64,000 nt of DNA from Trichobilharzia regenti (GCA_944472135.2 OX235263.1:22559379-22623378), one strand, 5' to 3'; numbered from the stretch's first letter, positions 45,430 to 56,344 are shown. Translations and numbers: made by a program. The notes: a model not told the origin generated them from the sequence alone.

Positions 45430-46870
45430 TAATAAAAATGATAATCTGCTTTATTCCAAAAAACAATACTCATAATATACAATGAAATTCTCAGCATTTA
45501 TTTTATTTTTATTTTTATTTTTGATTACGGCTTGATTCCACACCGTATTTTTGGTACAAGTATGGAATTTTCAGCATGGATATCGGTAGCCCAAATTTTG
45601 CAGGCCGACCATAGATATCAGGTGTGCGTCGGTAGGGGATCGAACCTCGGGTCATGTGCATGGTCGGCGAGAGTCCTAACCACTGTGCCACCGACGCACT
45701 AAGTTGTTTGGTTTTCTGGTTAGAGTGTGATCAGATAAACTTTGTTGACAAAAACTACACGCCCGAGCGCATCCGATTAGGGTCCGTCGCGAGTTTCAAC
45801 CTACCGAGGTGCAATGGTGAGCCTCCACCCGGGTCAAAGCATTGTTGATCACGCTGAACCACAATGTCGCATCTAATTTACTCAAAATACAAATAAAATT
45901 AACCACAGGAACAATTCTACATTCACAGCAGGAATAATGTCAAAAATGTGGAAACTACAAAATGAGAACAATAACTATAATAACAATAATAAGAGTGACT
46001 CTGTTTCAAACAGTATTGTCGATACAGTATGGGAATTTTAGCATGTTATGCATTATTGGATCTAATGTTCTCTTGACATTGTATGGTGAAGGGATTTACA
46101 AAAAAAAATAACATTTATTACAGAGCTTTAATGATGTTTACACGTATGGGAAAATAAGCGAAAAAATTGAGAGGATTATGTGTATAAGAAGAACAATAAC
46201 AATAAAGCTTGGTGGAATAAGGATAGAGAAAATGGTTTATTTACCAGTGCAAAGAGGGTTAGTTAGTTAGTTCATGCCTGACACTATTTTAATCAAATAA
46301 CATACGTGCCAAATATGGTTTTGTGAAATTTTTATACTTAGAGGTGCGTGCATAAATTCTTTTGAAATGACTTCTTGTTCTACCTGAGGAGATGTAATGT
46401 GAAAGCTGAGGGTGAAGTGGATGCTCACAGTCTGACAAGATGCCTTTAGCAAATTTGTTGCATAAAATCAAGCGCCTATGAATAATGACTTCAACTCTCC
46501 CTACTGACAATCTCCAAAGTTCTACGAAGTATGACAGTCTTTTTAAGCAGTCCAGGAAAGAATAAGAGTGAACAATAAAAAAGAACAGTTAAGATGCGAA
46601 AGATGACAAACTGTAAGAGGAGAGGTCGAGTTACGCATGAGTGCCTTGACTTCTTAATGTAAAATGTCAGGCGGAATATTCTACTAGAAATCTCTAAGAC
46701 TTGTGAAGACTAGGGTTGGTCAGAAGAAGTAATTAGTACAAGATGCTCAACGCCAGACTTGATTCCTATATCACAATCATCAATTTTACAACGATCATCA
46801 TTTAACTTTCTTTCACATCTGAAACTGGAAGAAGAAATAACTGTCTGACATTTAGAAGGAGTTCAGTATA
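45430..46870 (-). mobile_element. CR1-like LINE 3' part, interrupted by a SINE
   Basis: The - strand 3' end with GGAATAAAGCAGATTATC lies at about 45440-45460. The sequence is close to the 7.19-8.34 kb copy over more than 1 kb. The frame 46289-46510 (-) codes the C-terminal segment with ILSDCEHPLHPQLSH and KPYLARML. The RT core is missing. A Gly-type SINE and about 160 further bases cut in at 45499-45857. Confidence 0.8.
45499..45857 (-). mobile_element. Gly-headed SINE body type 1 plus unknown 160 bases, nested in CR1-like copy
   Basis: The SINE proper is 45499-45697, read on the - strand, with tail TTTTATTTTTATTTTT, body and head ending GCACAGTGG. After it come about 160 bases, less AT-rich (GCCCGAGCGCATCC, CCACCCGGGTC), that match nothing else here, before the CR1-like sequence resumes near 45858. 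The extra block could be a longer 5' part of the inserted element. Confidence 0.75.
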
Positions 46871-46924
46871 AGACCACTGGACAAGAAACATTTGCTGACT
46901 CTTGATAGAAAGCTGTAAACCTGT

Positions 46925-47115
46925 CTGTGTCGGTAGTTCAGTGAGAGAATACCTGCCAGGGTTTAATTCACGACCAGCTTAGTTTACTAGTCAACATTAG
47001 GCATGAAAGAGAGAGGGAAGGCTACACGTGACTGAACTAGCAATACCATCTCGTAAAACTTCACAGCTTCAAGTCTAAAGCGTTACGTCCCATTCGGAAC
47101 GGTAAGGAATTAGTT
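46925..47115 (+). mobile_element. Gly-headed SINE, body type 2, decayed
   Basis: The head GTCGGTAGTTCAGTGAGAGAA, a shortened body with GAGAGGGAAGGCT and AATACCATCTCGTAAAA, and the tail GTTACGTCCCATTCGGAACG at about 47082-47101 follow in the family order. Confidence 0.6.
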
Positions 47116-47564
47116 AGATAAAACAGAAATGGACTTAAACATTCCATACTTAATATTATTTACGATATAACGAAATGCCGAAATTTGTTTACTCATTACA
47201 GTTAAAAAAAATATATGTATGACTTAAATATCCATTAATATTAGATTATAAAACAAATAAATATATTCATGTATCCCGTTTTTGATGTATCAATGATAAC
47301 AACAGAAATAAATGGATTGAAAAAATTCTTTCAACAGCCGACATGATCACTTGATATTCTCTTTCAACCCGCATCCGTGCTTTCATCTGTTATGTTTAGT
47401 TAGTTGGATAAATTGTGTTTACTAAAAATGATAAATAGAAATAAAGATAACATCATTGAATGTTGACTAATATCTGCTTTGTTATCAAAATTATATGTGA
47501 ACAGTATTTGCTTGAAATTTATTTAATTCCTTTGCGTTCCGAATGAAACAAGTGCCTTCAAGCT
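47116..47564. other. AT-rich DNA without a recognised feature
   Basis: Nothing recognised. Confidence 0.4.
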
Positions 47565-47762
47565 TGAGCTTTGAAGTTTTAGTGACGGTGGTGTTATTCT
47601 ACTTTTATAGTCGCGTGTTTTTACTAGCTTTACGTGCCAGATTTACTCTTTACCGGGTTTACGTTTGGCTAAGTGAGGTTTAAAAGCGAATCGGCCCGGA
47701 ACTGAGCTCCAGTTTACTTGAGTGGTCAGAGAGGATTCTACCACTGGAGTACCGACGCACAT
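47565..47762 (-). mobile_element. Gly-headed SINE, body type 2, decayed
   Basis: Read on the - strand, the head ends at GTGCGTCGGTACTCCAGTGG (47745-47763), with the body and a GCTTGAAG-type tail toward 47565. It abuts a hammerhead SINE that starts about 30 bases further on. Confidence 0.6.
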
Positions 47763-47789
47763 TTATGAATACGCACATTACTGAATAGT

Positions 47790-48012
47790 GGGCCGTTGAA
47801 TCAGGTCCCAGTGGCTTAATGGTATACGAGCTGGCCTTGTAACCGGAAGGTCCTGTTTTCGAATCCCGGTGGGTGCGTACTGCTGAAGAGTCCCAAACTA
47901 GGACGAAACAGTTGTTCAGTACTCCCAGGTTTTCCAATAGTTCTCTAACTAATGTCAGCTCATGATGAAATCCTGAAACCAATCAAATCCCTACAAACCA
48001 ACACTTGAAAAA
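47790..48012 (+). mobile_element. SM-alpha-like hammerhead SINE, monomer, complete 3' end
   Basis: This monomer shows the element without a partner. Its tRNA-like head reads TGGCTTAATGGTATACG (A-box region) with a B box TTTTCGAATCC, followed by an intact ribozyme and the tail through ATCAAATCCCTACAAACCAA and CACTTGAAAAAAA. By eye the head is nearest to a valine tRNA, which is an inference. Confidence 0.85.
47877..47922 (+). ncRNA. Hammerhead ribozyme with GUU cleavage triplet
   Basis: Stem I GTACTG (47877-47882) pairs with CAGTAC (47917-47922). Core CTGAAGA, stem II GTCC/GGAC and GAAA are intact. The triplet before the cleavage point is GUU rather than GUC, still allowed by the NUH rule but usually slower. 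Confidence 0.75.
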
Positions 48013-48035
48013 AATTCTAGTTGTAACATAACCTG

Positions 48036-48170
48036 AGCCGATGGTTCAGGGGTAAAATGACTGCCAACTAAGCAACTCATTTGTGTTTAATTCCCGGCTG
48101 GCGCATTCCTTAAATCTAACTTAATCTATCAGCTGTCTGAAAGTACAGATAAAAAGAGAGAATATGCGTT
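48036..48170 (+). mobile_element. Gly-headed SINE fragment
   Basis: The segment has a tRNA-like head (GCCGATGGTTCAGGGGTAAAATG, B box TTTAATTCCCGG) and the first part of a type 2 body. The remainder is lost or unrecognisable. Confidence 0.5.
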
Positions 48171-48974
48171 AGCCAGGCATCTCACTCGTAAAAGTAAACA
48201 TCCCCGCCGTTGCCGAAAGCTTATCTTTATTAACAAAAGCACAAATTTGGTTCATTGGGGACACCAGGAGATGAGCCACATAAAAATAGTAGCACAATAA
48301 TAAAATAAAGGAAATACGGATGGAATACATCAGGAATGGGTTCATCCAGAAAGGAAACAAACATACTTGTCATTATCATTCAACATTCATCTCTCCATAT
48401 ATTTTTCCAGAAAGGTAAGACAGGATGTGATTGCAGCATGTTCGCCATTGATTGCAATTCCTAGCCGTATCTGCTAACGTCTCGATTCTAACCGTCTTGC
48501 AAAGTCGAACCAAGGAGTCATGGTGTACTCACTGATGCTAACCTAAGACAACTATCCTTTAACTCACGGTTGACTGGTTGGTCTTAAAGATACTTTAATC
48601 CATATACTTTCATATAACAACATTAAGTATAGTCGCATATACATTTTCAAAGAACAGATCCCTTTAATTTAGTAGTTAGATGCCAAGCAATTCCCTAACT
48701 AAGGGACATACAAAATTTCTCCTATTTGTAGCCCTTTTAATATTTTTACCACATTGAAATAGGGAAAGGTAAGTCAGTCACCAACTATGCAAGTCTTACA
48801 ATATTTACAAGTGGTTTAACAACATTTTTATGTCAAAACTGAAGTGGCTGAAAAATGTGAAACACGAGAACTCTGGTTGAATTCACTAAAAGTGACGATA
48901 AAATGACTTCAAGAAACAGAAAATAGGTAAGACTTGATTCTATGTAAGGAATATTAACTTCAGTTGTTGTCTTG
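48171..48974. other. AT-rich DNA without a recognised feature
   Basis: Nothing recognised. Confidence 0.4.
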
Positions 48975-49350
48975 CAGAGGTTTGACTGGTTACAGCTTTG
49001 GTCATAAAGTGTCCTCAGTTGGAGGACCACTGGAAAGCCAGCAGGGAGTACTGGATAGCTGTTTCGTCCTAGCTTGGGACTACTCATAAGTACACACACC
49101 CATAACCAGGGTTCCAACCCAGGACATTCCGTTTACGAGGCAAACTCGTAGACCACTAAGCTAAATATATCACGAAATGGCAGAAGTTGGAATTCATCGA
49201 CCACTGGGTGAGGTCTCAGGGGCTTAATGATCTCCAAGCTCGCATCGCAACCTGAAGGTCCAGGGTAAGAGGACTGGTGGTAGGTACGAACTGCTCTCAA
49301 ACTAAGACGAAACAGCACCACCTGTGACACTCCTAGTTTTTCCAAAGATG
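48975..49350. mobile_element. Head-to-head pair of SM-alpha-like SINEs
   Basis: The - strand monomer (48975-49165) has tail, ribozyme block (GACGAAACAGC kept, core changed to CTTATGA) and head with B box near 49108-49120. The + strand partner (49180-49350) has leader, head and a shortened ribozyme. No clear direct repeat flanks the pair. Confidence 0.7.
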
Positions 49351-49609
49351 CTCTAATTTTAGTTTCTATGGAATTCAGAATTAGGCTATTTCGTTAGGTG
49401 ATGTTCTACGTGTATTTTTCAGTACTGAAGAGCCTCAAGGAAACATTGAATTTATAGACTTCTTGTATTAGCTAAGACTATATATTTCAGTAACTGTGAT
49501 AATGTTGAACCTCATTCCAATAGTTATATGTCCTCAAGAACTTCCAGCAAGGATATTCAATCCATAAGAGGATTAACGGTTTTAAGGAGTTTATATTTTT
49601 GAGAGGATG

Positions 49610-50235
49610 CTGGAGATCATAAACTGTTATCAGATTGTAGATAAACAACAAACGACCAGAAAACTTACTTCGTTCGAAAACAGCGTTCTTTAAGCGAAAT
49701 GACGACTTGGAAAACTTACGTTGGTGAAATTGCCAAGCAAAGTAAGTTTGTGTATCTTAGTGACATTCTCCAAAGTGGCTTACACTGCCATAATGAGTCA
49801 AATTTACGTCTACATGCTGCTGTAGGCTGACCCTTACCATATAATAAGAAAACGTGGTTTATAAACACAACCTGGAGATTTAAAGACAAACTGTCTGATG
49901 TAGCTGCATGTAACACTGATCAAAGGATCAGTGACTGGAGCAATGGTTCTCTCCGTCCTCCTTTATGACTATTAGATAAATATGGGCAGTGAAAGTGGAA
50001 GACCCGAGAAGGCTATTTGTCTCTGACCACAGATGTTTTCCTTCTATCTCTCGTAGTAAGAGCTCTAATAAGGTGAGTAATATTGAGATTAGACTTATAC
50101 TGCTACGTAACGAAAGGAAGTGAAGCCACATCACTTGAGATGGCTAGGACGTATATTATACAAACCAAGCCACTGTCATTCTCGTCGAGTGATTATTGCC
50201 GGCATAAGAATAGGTTGGAAAGAAGTAACCACTAA
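49610..50235 (+). pseudogene. Decayed RTE-like family B C-terminal region
   Basis: Two stretches are diagnostic: a KFVYLSDILQSG-like segment at 49745-49785, and at about 50115-50228 HHLRWLGRILYK, SRRVIIAG and GWKEV, which align with RLRWLGHVLRM, RRAMLAD and GWKKA in the copy at 32.4-32.8 kb. Shifts and stops separate them. There is no 3' UTR of the family, so this is an old fragment. Confidence 0.6.
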
Positions 50236-51284
50236 TCTATAATTTAGCATAAATTGATGTTTTTGAAAGTTGGTTTCAACCAGCCAAGTGCAGGGAAGTT
50301 TAGACTGTGTGGTTGAAGCCATTGAGACTATTGGTGGTCTACCTCAAAATCTTTCTTAGTGATTCAGATATGTTTACGCTTTGTAATCGCCCATATCTAC
50401 TAAGTTTTCATGTTTCCCATTGTAAATATTCTTTCTCATGTATATTTCTGAGCACTGCAGTTCTCCAATGTACAAAATATTCCCATATTGTATCATAAGA
50501 AACAGACGTAAGTAGCGAAGAAAATCTTCTTTCCAACAATTTAATGTCATAAGCTGCTGTACAATCGTAATTATATTTAACAATCAAATCTTTAGACCAA
50601 TCAGATTCTGCTAAACTTTGTCTTCGAAATAATGTATTACATAATGTAAGGTGTGACCTAGAAGGGATCACTAATTGTAAGTTAGAAGAGAGGCAGAAGT
50701 TAGCATGACGTATCAAGTGCAAGATAATGACTAATCAGTAAACTTGTGTAGAATGGACAGGAACTAGTGGAAGGACGATAAAGTGTTTTTATTATAAAAT
50801 CTGTATAAAAACGCAATGTTAGTAGTAGACAGTAATAGAGTGTTAATAAAATATGGATGATGGGAATAATAATGATAATAAAATGATTGTAGTAATAAAA
50901 ATTATAATAGTAAACGTACACATAATAAAAAGAAGCAAAATTATATTAAGAACTTTACTCTGTCCACCGTAGGGTTAGTGAATGCATGTAGAACTTTTGA
51001 ATGCAGAGGTCCAGTTTCAGTTCCCGAATAGCTAATGCTTCAGCTATATGTACAGATGGCGTATACGAAATCCCTTTGTACGATATTAAGGGACTCTGTG
51101 TAGCACTGTGAAGCACTCATGCAGGCGGGGGGTGCTCAATTTCCGGCGATTACAAGGTGTTCGAAGATGCCGCTATTCTTCTCTTTTCCTCTGGCTAACC
51201 AACCTGGACAATGTTCCAGAATACGTGTGTGGACTTGACGTTGAGTACTGCCAATATACTTTGCTCTAAGCAAGCAAGTAAACT
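50236..51284. other. Unassigned stretch with a less AT-rich patch at 51100-51260
   Basis: Frames on both strands at 50300-50920 are AT-driven and show no motif. The patch near 51120-51260 (with GCAGGCGGGGGGTGC) is unusual in composition but matches nothing else in the window. Confidence 0.4.
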
Positions 51285-52260
51285 TAAGATAAGATAAGCT
51301 TTATTCCAAATCAGTACTTGTGATACAGAATGGAATTCTCAGCATTTTACTACAATATTGCATCCAGTTAGTACATTAACAATATATATAGTTCTACATA
51401 GATTAAAGTTATCTCAGTCAGTTTTGACAACAACATATTGGCATGTCGGTAGCAAAGCCAAAATTAAATAGAGTGTTTGAAGGTGTTAGAAAAGTAGATA
51501 CTACTAGCATATTTACTGGCGTAAGCGATAGCAAAATGGTCGAGATATACAGAGTGTGAAAGAACGAACAAGAATGTTTTAAGTAGAGTTTGCAAGGAAG
51601 AGAGAAACAAAACAGCACATAACAAAAATAAATACAGAATGAAGAGAGAGAAAACGTTGTACCCATAAATGATGTGAGTTGGAAAGACGAGATCCAGTTG
51701 TTCTACTGACTATTTAATAAGTTAAAGGTTTCACGCCTAATGCTTTCTTTATCGCACAGAACACGAGCTAGGTAGGGTATGGATGAGTTTTGTACTTACT
51801 AGTGCGGGCATATAGTTTTTATATAGGCTTCTGGTTTTCCCTGAAGAGATACATGGGGAGAGTTGTGAATGTAGAGGGTGTTGTGAGTCAGATAAAATGG
51901 ATTTCGCCCATTTTTCACATGAGTCCATGTGCCTGTCCACCAGAATATTAACAAGCTGGCTAAGTGGCACACTGCTTACCCTGCTGACAACCTTTAACAT
52001 CCTACGTAATAAGGTATAGTCTTTCTTCAATAGCCCAGGAAAAACTAAGGGAGAACAATAGAGAATAATAGGCAGAATACGGGAGTTAACAAATTGTAGG
52101 AGTAAGGGTTGGGTTAGTTCCAGAATGTCTTAACTTCTTGATGTAGAAGGTAAGACGGAATATTTTCTTAGAAATCGTCAAGATATGAGACGACCAGGAA
52201 AGATCAGAAGATAGATTGACGCCTAGGTATTTAATTTCCGACTTGGTTTCTATTTCAGTG

Positions 52261-52578
52261 TCATCCATCTATGTTGCACACCTCGTGAGTGGTAACCAGT
52301 TTGTTTGGGTCAGATTTGTGCTTAAAGGTGAAATTAACTGTTTGGCATTTGGAGGGGTTTAAGGTGAGACCGTTTTCCTTGGACCATTGGCTGATTTCTG
52401 ATAAGAAGCCATTTAGTTTAGAGCAGTCACTTTGACATTTGACAGGTAAAGATACAGTTAGGTCATCAGCATATTTGACAAAGTTAATGTCATTTGAAGA
52501 TTGTAGGTCATGTAGGAAGAATGAAAAGAGAAGTGGGGAGAGTACAGCACCTTGGGGGACACCAGCTTCAGTGAGCAC
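52261..52578 (-). pseudogene. CR1-like RT, GVPQGAVLSPL to YADD
   Basis: A 105-codon frame with GVPQGAVLSPLLFSFFLHDL, KYADDLTVSLPV (both catalytic aspartates present) and the WSKENGLTLNPSKCQTVNF segment that follows the active site. It continues in another frame at 52086-52268 with YLGVNLSSDLSWSSHI. Confidence 0.85.
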
Positions 52579-52591
52579 AGCAGAGGAGGAT

Positions 52592-53113
52592 TTACCTTTG
52601 TACTGAAGTGTACTGCATTTGGCTTGAAAAGTAGGAATATAACGAGTTAGTGACCCAGGACTCGGTTTGTGTCATGGAGAGCTTATTTAGCAAGAGACAT
52701 CTAGGTACAGAGTCGAAAGCAGAAGTGAAGTCAAGAAACGTGCAGCGGACATATTTGGCACCTTTGTCTAATGATGAGACAATACTGTTGTGTAAGACGG
52801 CTGCAGCGTCTAAAGTACTCCTACCCTGTCTGTAGGCAAATTGTTTGGGGTCTTCGAAGCTTTTAAGGGAGGGTTCGAGTTTAAGAAGTACTAGTTTTTC
52901 CATGAGCTTTAGAAACGGGGAAGTGATGGCAATGGGTCTGAACTTTACGTTCTTGCTATTTCCAGGTTTAGGGACAGGGACTATTTTAATGTCTTTCCAT
53001 GGAACAGGTACAACGTTTTCGGAGAAAGAAGCATTTAGAATATTAGTTAGAGGAGAACATAAAGCATCCGGACATTGTTTTAGAACATATGCAGGTATGC
53101 CATACACACACAC
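52592..53113 (-). pseudogene. CR1-like RT, fingers to motif A
   Basis: A 173-codon frame. It covers the RPIAIT segment, the ERLV-like KLMEKLVLLKLEP, FAYRQGRSTLDAA and DFTSAFDSVP with the motif A aspartate. After LLLNKLS the frame leaves the family sequence because a deletion removes the part joining to GVPQGA. It is not functional alone. Confidence 0.8.
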
Positions 53114-53154
53114 ACTGAAATGGCCAAAAGCGGCATCTTATCCTTAACGTTAGA

Positions 53155-53345
53155 CTAGATTAACTGTCTTCTGGAGAATGTGATACGTAAGACGACTGTT
53201 GGAAGTGCCTTCTTCAAACATTTAGAAAGGCGGTTTCTATGAATTTCTGCTGCGCTGTCACCTTTGAATTCCAGGTTCATGGAAAGAGTTTTCTTAAAAA
53301 CGGTTGTGATTTTTCGCGGTGGAAGTTCTTCCTTCATGATTTTGG
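53155..53345 (-). mobile_element. Penelope-like fragment joined to the CR1-like copy
   Basis: The - strand reads KKTLSMNLEFKGDS, RNRLSKCLKKALP and VVLRITFSRRQL, which align with the Penelope-like frame at 24.48-24.62 kb (MNLDFKGDL, RRRISTSLRRTL, LRVELSSRPM). The CR1-like copy starts within about 5 bases of its end on the same strand. The nuclease tail is absent. Confidence 0.7.
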
Positions 53346-53455
53346 TGGGGTTCTTTAGAATCCTTTTTCTTTTCCCCCTACTTTTTACATGCCAAACGGA
53401 GTGTGACAACTTAAACCATTGCACTTTTGTGCAAAGTTCCACGTTGAAATTTAGC
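53346..53455 (+). repeat. Trace of a family B-type 3' UTR
   Basis: CGGAGTGTGACAACTTAAA and TTTTGTGCAAAGTTCC (about 53398-53441) resemble the end of the family B 3' UTR (CGGAATGTGGCGACTTGAA, TTTGTGCAAAGTTC in the better copies). It is too short to say more. Confidence 0.45.
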
Positions 53456-54477
53456 CAATCATTAGTACTGAGCTATTATTTGGCTTTGCGTCTAACAGTA
53501 TTCTACAGCTACATGCTGAAATTTATTGTGTTCCTGGGAAAGTTTTCAACGAATCCATCAAGTTTGATGGCACCCTAAAAATACAGTTAACAAGAATAAT
53601 GCATCCACATGCTTACGCATTGGAAGTATGATGCACTTCTGATCTTTTTATCAGCATGTTTCATTATTCTATGAACTACTTTTCATTAAGCCTTAATGTT
53701 CCAGATAAGAAATAAGTGCAACAGAATTCGACCATTTATCCACCCGCAGCAGATCCACTTCTAAACCTCGCTTAAGAGATTTTAAATCCGGTAAACAGGG
53801 AACGTTGGGTGTGAGCTGTAGCGGTAAATAATTCCACAAAATTATTGACCACAGCAATCATTACTGAACATTGGATGCTGACCCTCAGTGTCTAAGTCGA
53901 CTTGTCTAGCTGAAGGCTTCCGGTAAAGCATTCATGCCATTTGGTACTCCGTCGTGTCACGTTCATGCAAGATCACTGGCTGGCTTAGAATTCATCTCGC
54001 TCTGCGGTTTGGTCCCGAAATATACCTCGTAATTTTGCTTTGCCTTTGGTCTACGAGGAACGAATGCTATAGAAGTTGCTGGTATTAGATCTCGCGTCAG
54101 TATACTCTGTACAATCCGTGAGCGTCAATACCGTCAGCCTTTAAAGTTTGGAGCTTGCACCGCCACCAATGCTGAGACGTGAAAGATTATTCTTGAAACC
54201 CTATGTTTCATTGGATATGCAAAGGAGTGGGAAATAAATACATGTAGCCATATGGCAAAAATTACTTACGAGGATATTTTGAATAATTATATGAACCCTG
54301 GATTTATGCGTAAGCATACATTATCCTATACATCAGGAAGAATTTGTTGGCTTTTACGGTTAATAAACATCTAGAAATCTGTAAGTAATAATTATGCAGA
54401 TAATATGAGTCAAAATAATTATCCATTTCCCTTCTATGACGACTAATTTTGTAATTGATTAAAAATGTTCATTGCAC
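53456..54477. other. Unassigned stretch, weak retroelement tail near 54200
   Basis: A phrase like AAACCCTATGTTTCATTGG at about 54197-54215, followed by A-rich sequence, resembles the 3' tail of family A or the type 2 SINE. The body before it (53750-54190) could not be assigned. Confidence 0.4.
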
Positions 54478-54905
54478 TGGTTGTTTCACGTGAATCGTGA
54501 TAGCCTCTGCTGTTCGGAGTATGCGGTAGCTGGACGCTTTCGACAATTTATTCGGTACGTGGTAGATGAAGTACCTAGACTAGACACTTCTAATTGTATC
54601 CACCAATTCCTCTGCGCTTGTGAAGCGATTTATACTGGCAGTTACTCTGGGAACTTGAATTTTCATGCTTGGAAACATCTACCAAATGTGTAGTAAAAAC
54701 CATCAACAGTTCGATATTAGACCACCTGGTTCAAACCGAACACAAATCCTTCTCTATCACCTACTGGGTACCAAATAAGTAGCCGAAAAATCAAGGAACC
54801 TTATACACCAAACAGCAGAGGCTATCACAATTCGCGTGAAACAACCAAAGCTTTGTGTTCAAAAAAACTTGTCCAACCAGCCATTACAACTGCCCTGGCC
54901 GACCT
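54478..54905 (+). mobile_element. Penelope-like GIY-YIG fragment with inverted end copies
   Basis: The frame 54472-54693 ends with DTSNCIHQFLCACEAIYTGSY, aligning with the GIY-YIG start (IYQF-C-C and the IYIG segment), then a stop. Further on, AEAITIRVKQPKLCVQKN (about 54817-54870) aligns with the C-terminal end at 30.3-30.4 kb. The 36 bases at 54478-54513 are the reverse complement of 54811-54847 with about two mismatches, so part of the C-terminal end is duplicated in inverted form at the 5' side. Confidence 0.65.
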
Positions 54906-55040
54906 TCAGTGAAGACTATGAATTCATGAATTCATTGCATTCATATTTTTTCTTAATTTCTCTGATATTCAATGTGTAGTGTTATATTGATTCCATCGAA
55001 CTGTAATCCATTCATATTATTGTTAACTTGATGTTATTTA
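54906..55040. other. Short spacer
   Basis: Unassigned; it ends at the target site of the next LINE. Confidence 0.4.
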
Positions 55041-55050
55041 AACAGCATCG

Positions 55051-56030
55051 GGAAACTTACGGAAGCCTTCGAAGTGAGGACGGGAGTGAGGCAGGGCTGT
55101 CTACTATCACCAATGATCTTCCTGATTGCAATTGATTGGATAATGCGACAGACAACGGCAACCAACGAGGGAACAGGCATAAAATGGACTGACACAAAAG
55201 ACTTGGAGGATCTGGATTTCGCCGATGATATATGTCTGATTTCCCATAAACTGGAAGATATGCAAGTGAAAAGTAACAAGTTGGCAGAAGAAGCATCAAA
55301 GATAGGACTTCACGTGAACATAGATAAAACAGAGATAATGAAGATTCCTAGCCAACATCAACAACACCAACAGACCACAATAAGCATAAATGGGAGGAAC
55401 CTGAAAGAAACAACCTCCTTCACCTACCTGGGAAGCATCGTCTCAACTACAGGCGGAACTGACGAGGACATCAAAGCCAGAATCGGAAAAGCAAGACAAG
55501 CTTTCATTACTCTCAAGTCTGTGTGGAGGTCAACAGCAATCAGCATCAAAAATAAGATCCGGATTTTCAACTCCAATGTGAAGTCAGTGCTACTATACGG
55601 ATCAGAGACTTGGCGAGTCACAAAGAGCATCTCAAACAAACTTCAAACCTTCATTAACAACTGTCTCCGCTCAATACTCAAGATCAGATGGCCAGAAAAG
55701 ATCAGCAACAGGGATCTCTGGGAGCGAACCAATCAGGAACCGATTGTGAAACAAATAGGCAGAAAGAAATGGAGATGGATTGGCCATACGCTGAGGAAAC
55801 CATCAAGTGACATCACTAGACAAGCCATCGCTCGAGTGGAACCCGAAAGGGAGGCGGCGAGTTGGTCGTCCAAGGGTGACTTGGAGGAGGTCATGCGAGG
55901 AGGAGATGAAAGCATGTGGACATACCTGGAGCAGGGTGAAAAAGTTGTCAGAAAACCGAAGGCAATGGAGGTGCGCAGCTGAAGCCCTATGTTCCTCTAG
56001 GAACTAAAGGATACAATAATAATAATAATA
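55051..56030 (+). mobile_element. RTE-like family A LINE, recent 5'-truncated insertion
   Basis: The LINE starts in the GKLTEAFEV segment and ends with GCCCTATGTTCCTCTAGG (about 55983-56000) and AATAATAATAATA. AACAGCATCG lies at 55041-55050 and again at 56031-56040, a perfect 10-bp target-site duplication (12 bp if the shared TA is counted). The long open frame, clean tail and perfect duplication make it the youngest-looking copy here. Confidence 0.92.
55074..55982 (+). CDS. RTE-like reverse transcriptase, C-terminal half, shifted near the end
   Basis: The 302-codon frame begins inside the RT palm, so its Met is not a real start. It covers [30 protein letters not shown] (F-A-D-D box at 55218-55229), [37 protein letters not shown] and [18 protein letters not shown]. 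Compared with the copy at 59.47 kb, four bases (AGTG) are missing at 55870/55871. The last 40 codons are therefore in the wrong frame; the family frame continues in 55807-56007 with [10 protein letters not shown] and ends at EALCSSRN. The upstream half of RT and the endonuclease are absent, so it is dead as an enzyme. Confidence 0.85.
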   Translation: MRTGVRQGCLLSPMIFLIAIDWIMRQTTATNEGTGIKWTDTKDLEDLDFADDICLISHKLEDMQVKSNKLAEEASKIGLHVNIDKTEIMKIPSQHQQHQQTTISINGRNLKETTSFTYLGSIVSTTGGTDEDIKARIGKARQAFITLKSVWRSTAISIKNKIRIFNSNVKSVLLYGSETWRVTKSISNKLQTFINNCLRSILKIRWPEKISNRDLWERTNQEPIVKQIGRKKWRWIGHTLRKPSSDITRQAIARVEPEREAASWSSKGDLEEVMRGGDESMWTYLEQGEKVVRKPKAMEVRS

Positions 56031-56040
56031 AACAGCATCG

Positions 56041-56344
56041 ATGTTGTTCATAACACTAATTCATTTACTGTTATGGATAGATATATAATAACTGTAGAAC
56101 CTGATGAAGAACAGGTTATCGAAAAGAATATTCTTTGTTCAGTCACGATTATTTTGAAAAGTTCGTAATTACTAAAAACACTACTTTTATACTTATTATA
56201 GTGATACAAAGACAGAGAGAGCGGTGTGTTAAGTTTCTTAAAACCAGTCGCAATTGTGTTTTATCATTAGAATATCGAAACATCAGTCAAAATCATGAGA
56301 TGACAAAATATATAGCTGATTATGAAAATAAATTAACACAAAGG
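56041..56344. other. AT-rich DNA without a recognised feature
   Basis: Nothing recognised. Confidence 0.4.

Larger units (their letters stand above)
51285..53150 (-). mobile_element. CR1-like (SR1-type) LINE with reverse-transcriptase region
   Basis: This is the longest CR1-like copy. Reading the - strand from 53150 downward: GIPAYVLKQCPDAL and NVKFRPIAITS (fingers), TFLDFTSAFDSVP (palm motif A), GVPQGAVLSPLLF, then FVKYADDLTVSLP (Y-A-D-D catalytic box), YLGVNLSSDLSW, the C-terminal segment and a 3' UTR ending with GGAATAAAGC and TTATC repeats at 51285-51310. It is 5'-truncated, with no endonuclease domain, and is broken by at least two frame changes. The clade is inferred from motif style; schistosome SR1 is of this type. 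Confidence 0.85.

Noticed and set aside
47806..47880. tRNA-like head of the hammerhead SINE as a functional tRNA gene
   Set aside because: Boxes A and B are good, but the anticodon arm and acceptor stem do not pair properly and the sequence is repeated many times joined to the ribozyme.
50700..50921. 73-codon - strand frame rich in Tyr and Ile
   Set aside because: AT-driven low-complexity translation.
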